From Pseudomonadota bacterium (lineage in GTDB: Bacteria; Pseudomonadota; Gammaproteobacteria; Burkholderiales; Rhodocyclaceae), in NCBI GenBank assembly GCA_018262235.1, contig JAGTRY010000009.1, forward strand, positions 1 through 64,000: 64,000 bases of DNA, given 5' to 3'. Within the stretch, counting starts at the first letter, position 1, and every line of letters begins with the position of its first letter. Shown here piece by piece: positions 42,019 to 50,580 of the stretch. A program made the translations under genes and the position numbers. The notes below the pieces were generated by a model. That model was not told the origin of the DNA and did not search any database. It saw only the letters and a list, made by a program, of their open reading frames with translations.

Positions 42019-42918
42019 TCAGGTTTCCTGGGGGCGCTGGCGATTGGCGTACACCCCGTGCAGCTCGTTCAGCAACAAGGCGGCGATCACCACCGAGCCG
42101 CCTTGCAGGGTGGCCACGGTGGGCACTTCCCCCGCGCCCAGCCAGGCCCACAGCGGGCCGAGCACGGCTTCGAGTTCGGCCAGCAGGGAAACCTGGGGAG
42201 CAGACAGGCTGCGCGCAGCCACCACCATCAGCATGCAGGGCAGGCCGAGCTGGAAGCAGCCCAATGCGCCAAGAATCTGCATGTCATGCGCGGTGGCTTG
42301 CAGCGGCCAGGCAAACGGCAGCATCGCGAGCGCCGAAAAGAGGGCGCCCAGGCAGACTGCCGGTACCAGATCCACGGCATGGCCGGAACGCTTGAAGACG
42401 ATCACGTTGATGGCGGAAGCCAGAGGCACCACGAAGGCGATGCCCATGCCCAGCACGTCCCGCGTGCTACCGGCTTCGACCCCGCCCGAGAAGATCCAGG
42501 CCAGACCGCAGACGGCCAGCACGATGGCCAGCCAGGTCGCGCCGGAAATCGGTTCGCGCAGCACCATCCAGGTCAGCAATGCGGTGAGCAGTGGCGAGGC
42601 GCAACTCACCATCAGGGTGTTGCTGGTGGAGGTCAGGGTCAGCGCGATCATGAAGCAGGTGAACATGGCGCCCCACAGCAGGCCCGAGAGCAGCAGGGCA
42701 CGGCTGGGCCGGCGCAGCGAAGCCAGGGCATCCTGCCCTTGGGTGACGAGCAGGGCGAGGATCACGAAGAGTGCGCAAAAAGCACTGCGCCAGAACGTGA
42801 CCTCGAAACTGCGTGCGGCATCCAGATGCCGTGTGAGTACGCCTGCGGTGCTCCACAGCAGGGTACAGAAAACCATCAAGGCGATTGCCGCCGGGCGGCT
42901 GTATTGGCGCGTAAACAT
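42019..42918 (-). CDS. DMT family (EamA) transporter
   Basis: EamA repeats; LLWSTAGVLTRHLDAARSFEVTFWRS. Confidence 0.87.
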   Translation of the reverse strand: MFTRQYSRPAAIALMVFCTLLWSTAGVLTRHLDAARSFEVTFWRSAFCALFVILALLVTQGQDALASLRRPSRALLLSGLLWGAMFTCFMIALTLTSTSNTLMVSCASPLLTALLTWMVLREPISGATWLAIVLAVCGLAWIFSGGVEAGSTRDVLGMGIAFVVPLASAINVIVFKRSGHAVDLVPAVCLGALFSALAMLPFAWPLQATAHDMQILGALGCFQLGLPCMLMVVAARSLSAPQVSLLAELEAVLGPLWAWLGAGEVPTVATLQGGSVVIAALLLNELHGVYANRQRPQET

Positions 42919-42972
42919 CAGGAAATCCGGGCTGATGATCCTGGCGGCAGACCGGGATCGGTTAATCTCGCT

Positions 42973-43413
42973 TCAGGCCAGCAAGGCCATCACTTCGGCC
43001 TCATCCTCGACCACGGAGAATGCGGCGCGGACCTCGGGGAGAATCGGGCGGGGCAGACCGGCCCGGATGTCGATGAAGACCCAGGCTGTTTCGGCCCGCG
43101 CGATGATCTGGCGGTCTGATTCGCGCCAGAACAGGTACTGGCGCTTGCTGCTGCGCTCGCCCATGTCCGACACCCAGGTCAGCAGATTGATCGGGTCATC
43201 CAGCAAGGCCGGACGCAGGTATTCGATGAAGTGCGAACGGATCACCCAGGAGCAACGCTGCTCGAAATAGCGCGCCATCGGCCAGCCCAGCGCGGTCGTG
43301 TGGGCAATCGCGACATCCTGCATCCAGCGCAGATACTCGATGTTATTGACATGGCGATGGACGTCGATGGCTTCGGCGGGAACGGTGAAACGCTGGGAAT
43401 AGATGCGGGTCAT
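42973..43413 (-). CDS. Acyl-CoA thioesterase (4HBT, hotdog fold)
   Basis: VPAEAIDVHRHVNNIEYLRWMQDVAIAHT. Confidence 0.88.
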   Translation of the reverse strand: MTRIYSQRFTVPAEAIDVHRHVNNIEYLRWMQDVAIAHTTALGWPMARYFEQRCSWVIRSHFIEYLRPALLDDPINLLTWVSDMGERSSKRQYLFWRESDRQIIARAETAWVFIDIRAGLPRPILPEVRAAFSVVEDEAEVMALLA

Positions 43414-43500
43414 GGCAGGCACAGCTCGGTTTGGGCGGCAGGGAGCGAACGGACTGGTACCTATTCTGCCATGTTGCGGCGCAACGAGCCTTAATGCCGA

Positions 43501-44643
43501 TCAGGCGGGCAGCAGGGTGCGGAATATTTCCGGCAGCATGCAGGTCTGCAGGCTGCGCTGGGTGAACAGGAAGCGTCCGTCGCACTGGAAGCCCAGCTCC
43601 TGCCAATCCACCGCCGTATTCAGCAGCGTGATGGCGCGCTCGATGTTCATGCCCGGATGTTTCGGAAAGAGCGCCAGGATCGATCCGTCATAATTCTTGC
43701 AGTCGTGCGTGAAGAAGGGCTGGTCGCGCCGGGTCTTGCCGTTCACATAGAGGCGCGGCGCATCCGAGATGTGGTGGCGGCGTCCCCATTTCCACCAGTT
43801 GGATTCGTTGAAATCCGTCACACGGCGAGCCAGCAGGGCGTCCTTGTGCGCAGCCAGATGGGCGTTCTGCACATCGAAGAACATCCGGCGCGTGACACCG
43901 GTGTCACGCGTCTTCGAACACACGAATTCCATGTTGCCGCGCGGGTGGGTGAACAGGCTGTCCGCACCGGAAACGGCGCCCACTTTCACATCGAACAGAT
44001 CGGCAAGCGGGACCGCATAATCGTTGCGCAGGAACATCAGCTGGCCATCGACCAGCGCGAAGCTGCGTCCATCATGCAGGCGCCGGTCGAAACGATCCTT
44101 CTCGAAGCGGAAGATCGCGCAGTTCGGCACGAATTTGCCGAAGATGTTGCTGTCGCCGGTTTCGATGAAATCGGTGATCGTGCCTTGCTCGAACAGCCAG
44201 GTATTGAGCTTGCGTGCCGCAGTCAGCTTGATGAAATCGCGCGGCACGATGAAGATCAGCTCGCCGCCCGGGTTGAGGTGGCGCACGCATTTCTCGATGA
44301 AAAACAGGAACAGGTTGCTGCGCCCGTCAAAGTGATGCATCTCCAGCCGGGCGCGGGTTTCCGGCAGGATGTCCTGGAAGCGCACGTAGGGCGGATTGCC
44401 GATGATGGTGTCGAATCTTTCGGATTCGGGGTAGGCAAAGAAGTCCATCCGCAGGGCATTGGCGGGCGCGATGCGGGTGTCCAGCTCGATGGCGACACAA
44501 CCGGGTAGCGCTTGCGCGAAGGCGCCGTCACCACAGGACGGCTCCAGCACACGGCCGGAATTCCGGCGGAGTGCCAGCATTTGCGTGACGATCTGGGGCG
44601 GGGTGAAAACCTGGCCGAAATGTTCGACGGGATGAAAGCGCAT
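43501..44643 (-). CDS. N6-adenine-type DNA methyltransferase, orphan
   Basis: FGQVFTPPQIVTQML, VLEPSCGDGAFAQAL, IIGNPPYVRFQDI (motif IV NPPY). Confidence 0.85.
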   Translation of the reverse strand: MRFHPVEHFGQVFTPPQIVTQMLALRRNSGRVLEPSCGDGAFAQALPGCVAIELDTRIAPANALRMDFFAYPESERFDTIIGNPPYVRFQDILPETRARLEMHHFDGRSNLFLFFIEKCVRHLNPGGELIFIVPRDFIKLTAARKLNTWLFEQGTITDFIETGDSNIFGKFVPNCAIFRFEKDRFDRRLHDGRSFALVDGQLMFLRNDYAVPLADLFDVKVGAVSGADSLFTHPRGNMEFVCSKTRDTGVTRRMFFDVQNAHLAAHKDALLARRVTDFNESNWWKWGRRHHISDAPRLYVNGKTRRDQPFFTHDCKNYDGSILALFPKHPGMNIERAITLLNTAVDWQELGFQCDGRFLFTQRSLQTCMLPEIFRTLLPA

Positions 44644-44705
44644 CGCCGTATTTTAGCGGGCTTTGCGAGACGGCCGCGGGCAAAGCTCGTTAAAATGCCG
44701 TCACC

Positions 44706-46136
44706 ATGTTCATGATGCCCTACGTCTCCCGCATCACCCGAGGTAGTTTCCCCCTCGGCGTCATCCTCATTGTCCTGAGCTGTGCCATCGTGTTTTTCGG
44801 TTTTCAGGCGGGCGACGAGAAACGCTACGAGCGGATGGACGAGTACTACGCCAGCAGCGTGCTGCCGGGTGTCGAGTTGCCGGCGTATGAAGCCTATCTG
44901 CGCAAGCAGGGCGAGACTGCTGCGCTGACCCAGCTGGAGCGCATGCGGCGTTCCCGGGCGATGTTTGCCGCATTGCACCGGATGCAGGCCGACGACACAT
45001 TCATGGGGCAGTTGCGGGCGGGCCGCATCATCACCGAAACGCATCCGCAGTTCGAGGACTGGCAGCGCGCACGGCACCAGTTCGACGCGATGGAGCAGCG
45101 CCTGTTCACCGAGCGCTTCCATTTCGACACCGCGCATCCCAGCCTGCTTACCGCCATCACCCACCAGTTCATGCACGGCGACACCGGCCACATCGTGGGC
45201 AACATGGTGGTGCTGATGCTTGTCGGTCCGGCGGTTGAAGCCCTGATCGGCACCTTGCCTTTCCTGGTGGTCTTCGTGCTTGGCGGGATCGGGGCGGCGG
45301 CTTCGCACTGGCTTGTCACGCAGGGTGCGCCGGGCGGTCTGGTCGGCGCCTCGGGGGCGATTGCTGCGGTGATGGGCGCATTTGCGGTGCTGCTCGGTAC
45401 GCGGCGGATTCCGTTTTTCTATTTTGTGTTCGTGTATTTCGACGTGATCCGCGCACCGGCCTTGCTGGCCTTGCCGATCTGGCTGATCAACGAGGCAGTG
45501 CAATTCTTCTGGCTGGGCAATTCTCATGTGGCTTACGGGGCGCACTTCGGTGGCTTGATCGTCGGCGCCCTGCTGGTCCTGCCATTGCGCAAGCGGGCCT
45601 TGCTTCGCCTGCCGCCCGAGGGAGAAGAAGCGGAGGCTGCGCCGGTCCGTCCGGGGGCCACCTTGGCCCTGCAGGAAGCCCGTCGGCTGATGACCGCCCA
45701 GCGTTTCGATGAAGCCCGTCGTGCCTATGCGCGTGCGGCCAGTCAGGCGCAGGGCGAGGTGAGTGTGCTGCGGGAATGCACCAACGTCGTCAAGCTCGCA
45801 CCGGCCAGTGCTGAATATCACGCCACGATGACCCAGGTGTTGCGCCTGCGTGGCCAGGATACCGCCACCCAGGCGCTGGTGCTGGAAAGCTTCCGGGATT
45901 ACCTGAAGCAGGCCAAGCCCTTGCCGCGGATCCTGCCGGATACGGCGCTGATCCTGATCGAGCGTTTCGGCCAGACGCGCTGCCTGCCGGAGCTGGATCG
46001 CTGCGCACGCCTCCTGCATGCCAGCGCGCCGACTTATCCGGGGCTGGCCCAGACGCTGGCCCAGGTTGTTCACATCCTGCGTGTGGCGGGCGATCCCCTG
46101 CGCGCTGTCGAGCTGGCCAAGCTCAAGGTCGGCTAG
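44706..46136 (+). CDS. Rhomboid family intramembrane serine protease with TPR-like C-terminus
   Basis: HGDTGHIVGNMVVL, GGLVGASGAIAAVMG (GxSG), YGAHFGGLIVGALL. Confidence 0.92.
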   Translation: MFMMPYVSRITRGSFPLGVILIVLSCAIVFFGFQAGDEKRYERMDEYYASSVLPGVELPAYEAYLRKQGETAALTQLERMRRSRAMFAALHRMQADDTFMGQLRAGRIITETHPQFEDWQRARHQFDAMEQRLFTERFHFDTAHPSLLTAITHQFMHGDTGHIVGNMVVLMLVGPAVEALIGTLPFLVVFVLGGIGAAASHWLVTQGAPGGLVGASGAIAAVMGAFAVLLGTRRIPFFYFVFVYFDVIRAPALLALPIWLINEAVQFFWLGNSHVAYGAHFGGLIVGALLVLPLRKRALLRLPPEGEEAEAAPVRPGATLALQEARRLMTAQRFDEARRAYARAASQAQGEVSVLRECTNVVKLAPASAEYHATMTQVLRLRGQDTATQALVLESFRDYLKQAKPLPRILPDTALILIERFGQTRCLPELDRCARLLHASAPTYPGLAQTLAQVVHILRVAGDPLRAVELAKLKVG

Positions 46137-47584
46137 CTCGCTGGTGGCGAAGCGGGCGTGGCGGCCTGGCGCATGCGCGCGATGATCTGGCGCAGGCGTT
46201 TGGCTTCTTCCACGCGCGGATGATCCGGGAAGCGGTTGATCAACGTGATGAAAAAGCGTTCGGCCAGCGCATCCTGACTGAGGTCTTCGCACAGGATCCG
46301 TCCGCCCAGGAAATAGACTTCGGCGAGCAGCGGATGATTGCGGAAGGCCTTGTCGAAGCCGTTGAGGATTTCCATGGCCAGCTTCGGCTCACGTCCGGCA
46401 CGCGCAGCCTCGGCCAGCTGCAACACCGTGCCGGCGTCTTCCGGGCGGAAATCGGGTTGTCTTTCGCGGCAGCGTTTCCAGGCTTCCAGTGCATTGCGTT
46501 TCTGCTCGCGGCGCAGCAGCAGCGGGATCAGGCGCTGCGAGTGGTTGATCAGACGATCATCCTTGCCGGCCAGATGCAGGAGCTTGTTGTAACGTTCCTG
46601 GACCGCCGTGTTTTCCGGGTCCAGCCGTTGCGCTTCATAGGCGACTTCCAGCGCCTGATCGACCTGGCCTTCGGCGAGAAACCCGGCAATTCGCGCCGAG
46701 TCAGGATCTTCCTTGGCCTTTGCGGCGGCAGACGCGCTGCGCCCGCCCGGCAGGACTTCCACTTCCAGACCGAGGGATTCGTGGAACTGGTACAGCACGT
46801 AGCCCAGCATGTTGAAAGCGATCAGGGTGAAGTGCATACCCACCGCGGTGATCAACCAGATCGAGCCCGCCAGGCTGGGACGCATGCGCTGGAAGAAGGA
46901 GTGGATGCCTTCCTGCGCGGCGTTGAGGGCGACCTCGTCCTGCGTCCGGAATGCATGCTGCATGGCCCCCTGCAGCGCGCCCCACTGTTCCACCAAAGGC
47001 ATGATGCTGTACTGGAAGACCTTGGCCATCAGGAACATCTGGGCCGAGGACAGGAAGAACAGGAACACACACAGCAGCGCATACGGCTTGCCCACGCCGC
47101 TGATGATGCTCCAGCTGGCGGCTGGGTTCAGCCCGGTAAACAGACTGCGGCTGATGACCATCGCCATCAGGGCTGCCGGCGTGATCACCGTGACGGCAAA
47201 GTTCGCGATGACGCCCATGCTGTTGCCGAACAAGGCCGCGATCAGGCCGACGAAAAAGCCCGGGATCAGGAACAGGGCGATGATCTTGAACGGCATGTGT
47301 GCAAGGGTCTCATCCTGGATGGGGGAATAATCCGCGGGCGAGAGCCGCCCCAGCGAAGTTTCCGAGAGGACCCGGCTGCCAAAGCGCAACAGGAAGATCC
47401 AGGCCAGCAAGGACAGGCCGGTGATCAGCACGGCGATGGCACCCGGACTGCTGCCGAAGGCTCCGGCGGCCGGAATCGCCGCGAAGATCAGCACCCGCCA
47501 CAGGGCTGAAGGGATCAGCGGGAACACGAAGAAGCGCGGCACGCGTGTCCAGAAAGGCGAAATCAGGGAAGTGGTGCTGGCCAT
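46133..47584 (-). CDS. Membrane protein with TPR-like C-terminal domain
   Basis: Multiple TM segments followed by helical TPR-like repeats. Confidence 0.7.
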   Translation of the reverse strand: MASTTSLISPFWTRVPRFFVFPLIPSALWRVLIFAAIPAAGAFGSSPGAIAVLITGLSLLAWIFLLRFGSRVLSETSLGRLSPADYSPIQDETLAHMPFKIIALFLIPGFFVGLIAALFGNSMGVIANFAVTVITPAALMAMVISRSLFTGLNPAASWSIISGVGKPYALLCVFLFFLSSAQMFLMAKVFQYSIMPLVEQWGALQGAMQHAFRTQDEVALNAAQEGIHSFFQRMRPSLAGSIWLITAVGMHFTLIAFNMLGYVLYQFHESLGLEVEVLPGGRSASAAAKAKEDPDSARIAGFLAEGQVDQALEVAYEAQRLDPENTAVQERYNKLLHLAGKDDRLINHSQRLIPLLLRREQKRNALEAWKRCRERQPDFRPEDAGTVLQLAEAARAGREPKLAMEILNGFDKAFRNHPLLAEVYFLGGRILCEDLSQDALAERFFITLINRFPDHPRVEEAKRLRQIIARMRQAATPASPPAS

Positions 47585-47712
47585 GCTCGGGATCCGCGTT
47601 GGGAATGACAGACGGGATTATGCCTGTTGGGCGGGAGGAGGGCTATCTGGCCGAAGGGGGCGTGATCCGCCATGCGGCAGGTGAGGACGCATACGAAGCG
47701 CTTGAATCAATC

Positions 47713-47730
47713 ACTATATGGTTATATAGT
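47713..47730. promoter_or_regulatory. AT-rich palindrome ACTATAT-GGTT-ATATAGT upstream of DUF4395 gene
   Basis: Perfect 7-bp arms in an AT-rich promoter-like stretch in otherwise GC-rich DNA. Confidence 0.55.
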
Positions 47731-47762
47731 ATGTTTATACAAAATTCTCCCAGGAGTTTGCC

Positions 47763-48182
47763 ATGCTGCGATTCGATGTTCCGCCCGTCTGGTCCAATGC
47801 CGTGCGTGTAGACGCGCTGCTCACCTTTGCCATCAGCGCGGCGGCCTTGCTCGGTTTTCCGTATCTGGTGCCGGTGCTGAGCGTGATGAGCCTGGTCCGT
47901 GGTTTCCTGGGCCATCATCGCTGCCCTTCGCATCGGCTCTATGCGGGCTTGCTGCAGAAGCTTGGCATGGCCGGCAAGCAGGAAAATGCCGGTGCCAAGA
48001 TGTTTGCCAACAAGCTGCTGCTGATCGCCAGCACCATCGCTACGGTGCTCTATCTTGCGGGAAGTGGCATGTGGGTGCTGCCGGTGTCGGCCCTGCTGGT
48101 GTTCTCTTTCCTCGAAAGCCTGTTCAGCTTCTGCGTGGCTTGCTGGGCTTACACCTTGTGGTATCGGCTGCGCGGGGCGTGA
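47763..48182 (+). CDS. DUF4395 family membrane protein
   Basis: FSFCVACWAYTLWYRLR terminus; GFLGHHRCPSHRLYAG. Confidence 0.75.
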   Translation: MLRFDVPPVWSNAVRVDALLTFAISAAALLGFPYLVPVLSVMSLVRGFLGHHRCPSHRLYAGLLQKLGMAGKQENAGAKMFANKLLLIASTIATVLYLAGSGMWVLPVSALLVFSFLESLFSFCVACWAYTLWYRLRGA

Positions 48183-48377
48183 GCCCCATGGTCACCGCTT
48201 ACCACCCGCCTGTAACCGCATACCCGCGGCAAGTCGCCACTGGCAGGAATGTTGATCCATTCCCGGCGTGTGTTTCTAAGATAGGCAGGCCCGCATGTCC
48301 GTGCGGGCCACCCATTTCGCGAGACGCCGCTGGTGCAGCAAAGCCCCGGCGCCTCAGGTCAACCCGGAACGCTTGCC

Positions 48378-48662
48378 ATGCTCACCCTTTCAGACGACGC
48401 CCTTGCCCTCATCGCCGAACGTCAGCAATCTATCTACATCGACGCGCCGCAAACCATCGAAGCTTGTTGTCTGGAAATCACGGCCTGCCCCACTGTCCGC
48501 TTCGGCAAGCCGCGTGCGCTGGACAAGTACACGCTGCGGCAGATCCAGGGCGCTGAAGTCTATGTGCCGCACCGCTTTCCCAGCGCACACACACTGTCGA
48601 TCCGTGCCAAGCGCTTTCTCGGGCGCAGGTTCCTGTTCATCCACGGCTGGAAACTGGCCTGA
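48378..48662 (+). CDS. CC/Se-motif family protein (Cys form)
   Basis: IDAPQTIEACCLEITACPTVRFGKP...AKRFLGRRFLFIHGWKLA; CC motif where some homologues carry Sec. Confidence 0.6.
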   Translation: MLTLSDDALALIAERQQSIYIDAPQTIEACCLEITACPTVRFGKPRALDKYTLRQIQGAEVYVPHRFPSAHTLSIRAKRFLGRRFLFIHGWKLA

Positions 48663-49183
48663 ACCTCGGCGGCACAAGCGTGTCTGCTTGAGCGTTTCAT
48701 GAAAACCGCATCATATGTTTCCGCTTAGGGCGCTTATTGCCGCTGCGGCCCCGGTCCTGGCATGGCGACTGCTTGTAAACGACCAGTGCTGTTTTGTTGC
48801 ATGTGTTTGCCCCACGAGGCGATTGTCTGTGTTCCCTTCCGGAGGAGGGTCGGACCGTCAGCTCGCGGGACTGGCCGGATCCCTTGCGGGATGCGGCCGG
48901 CACAGAACGACAGGCCACCGGCGCCCTCCCCAGCCGTTGTACCAATCAGGTGTGTTCTGCGCCTGAAGGGATGAGCGCCGCCCATCCCATTTCTCCATCT
49001 GCAGTTTTACGGGTGTTGCTCATCGAGGCTTTGTGCCGGTGACCATGCCCGTTTTGTGGTCATTCCCTTGCTGAAACGCACCAGTCCTGTGCGGCTCGGG
49101 CCGTACGGGCCCGGACTGTCTGTATGGGGGCGCCGCCGGCGTCGATGTAGGCTTTCCGTGGATTACGCAATGGGAGTCGAAGC

Positions 49184-49783
49184 ATGAAATCAAATCGTCA
49201 TCATCCGGTGATCCGGGTTCTGCACTGGGCAGTTGCCTTCATGGTTGTGGCCGCACTGGCTATGAGTACCTTCGTCATGGCGAAGATTCCGGACCAGGAT
49301 CCAGAAAAGCTCGCCGCATCGCTGCGTCACATGAGCGTGGGCCTGCTGATCTGTCTCGCCACGCTGGCGCGCCTCGTCTATCGCCGCAAGACCAAACGCC
49401 TGCCGGCCCTCTCCTCCGGCATGGCCTGGGCCGACGTGCTGGCCGCCATCGTCCACCGCTCGCTCGACGTGCTGGTGCTGACCATGGTGGTGAGCGGTAT
49501 CGCCATGGCGCTCATGAGTGGTTTGCCGCTGATTGCGCTACACGGTGGCGCCTTCCCGGTGGCGATCAATCACATGAGCGCGCACACCATCCACGTCGTG
49601 GTGGCGAACGTGCTGGCCGGCATCCTGGTGCTGCACATCGGGGGCGCGCTGTTCCACCAGTTCATCCTGCGTGATGGCCTGCTCTCGCGGATGATGTTCG
49701 ATCCGCGCACCCTTCTCCAGCGCATTCCCGGCCTCGACGGGGTGCTCAAACTGTCTTCCCAATCCGCCAGCCGGAAGGCCTGA
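49184..49783 (+). CDS. Cytochrome b561/b-domain membrane protein
   Basis: HHPVIRVLHWAVAFMVV, LRHMSVGLL, HTIHVVVANVLAGILVLHIGGALFHQFILRDGLLSRM with paired His. Confidence 0.88.
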   Translation: MKSNRHHPVIRVLHWAVAFMVVAALAMSTFVMAKIPDQDPEKLAASLRHMSVGLLICLATLARLVYRRKTKRLPALSSGMAWADVLAAIVHRSLDVLVLTMVVSGIAMALMSGLPLIALHGGAFPVAINHMSAHTIHVVVANVLAGILVLHIGGALFHQFILRDGLLSRMMFDPRTLLQRIPGLDGVLKLSSQSASRKA

Positions 49784-49861
49784 GCACGCACGGTCTGCTT
49801 GAGTGTTTCAACCCCTTCCCTTGCCAGGGGAGGGGCATCTGGTGGGCATATCGCGCTGGTT

Positions 49862-50353
49862 TCAGCGCAGCAGCGCCATCGCCAGTGTGTCGAAGTATTC
49901 GCCATCGATGCAGTTGCCGCGCCGGCGTACCCCCTCCGCAACGAAGCCAAAACGGTCGTAGAGTGCGCGCGCATTGGGGTTGTCACAGCGTACGGTCAGC
50001 TCGATGCGGGTCAGCCCTTTGGCCCATGCCTTATCTAGCGTCGCGGCCATGAGGCGTGCGCCCAGGCCTTGATGGCGGGCCGACGGGATCAAGCCGATAC
50101 CCAGATGTCCCACGTGGGCCTGCACCGGCATCATGTTTGGCAGTACATCACACCAGCCCACCACTTCTTCATCTTGCAAAGCGACGAACTGGCACAGGTC
50201 ATTGGTAACAATGTTGCGGTAGAACAGCAGGGATTGCTCGAAAGGCGGAGCCTGCAGGAAAGCCAGATATTTCCGCTCGCGCGCCACGATATCCAGCGCA
50301 CGGTGCAGGCCGTGAAAGTGTGCTTCGGTGGTGGGGGCGAGGGTGTAGGGCAT
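49862..50353 (-). CDS. GNAT family N-acetyltransferase
   Basis: IGLIPSARHQGLGARLMAATLDKAWAKGLTRIELTVRCDNPNARALYDRFGFVAEG. Confidence 0.92.
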   Translation of the reverse strand: MPYTLAPTTEAHFHGLHRALDIVARERKYLAFLQAPPFEQSLLFYRNIVTNDLCQFVALQDEEVVGWCDVLPNMMPVQAHVGHLGIGLIPSARHQGLGARLMAATLDKAWAKGLTRIELTVRCDNPNARALYDRFGFVAEGVRRRGNCIDGEYFDTLAMALLR

Positions 50354-50372
50354 GGGGTTCGGGACAATTTTC

Positions 50373-50580
50373 GTAGGTTGGAAAAGCGAAGCGCCTTTTG
50401 GCATATAGGCGCTCAATCATGCGCAAGATTGTTGCTACCACGCTCCGCGTGGTAACGCCTGTGCGGACGTTCCTGCATCCCTTTTGCGAAGCCGGAGCAA
50501 GTCGACGCAGAGCGTCTCAAAACGGGTTCCCACGCAGGAGCGTGGGAACCATCAATTCATTCCATCCAGCCCAACCTACG
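50373..50580. repeat. About 208-bp intergenic mosaic repeat with 10-bp terminal inverted repeats and internal hairpins
   Basis: Ends CGTAGGTTGG / CCAACCTACG; internal GCTACCACGCTCCGCGTGGTAACG and GGTTCCCACGCAGGAGCGTGGGAACC palindromes. Confidence 0.75.

Noticed and set aside
41112-42918. Tandem DMT transporters as a novel system
   Set aside because: Adjacent EamA paralogues are common and show no unusual motif.
44256-46292. 678-aa minus-strand ORF opposite the rhomboid gene
   Set aside because: Shadow ORF; rhomboid motifs on the plus strand are decisive.
48715-49183. Possible riboswitch, SRP RNA, RNase P or tRNA-Sec in the intergenic region
   Set aside because: Compared by eye with cobalamin, GEMM, SRP, RNase P and tRNA-Sec conserved cores; no convincing match. 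Kept only as an unexplained region.
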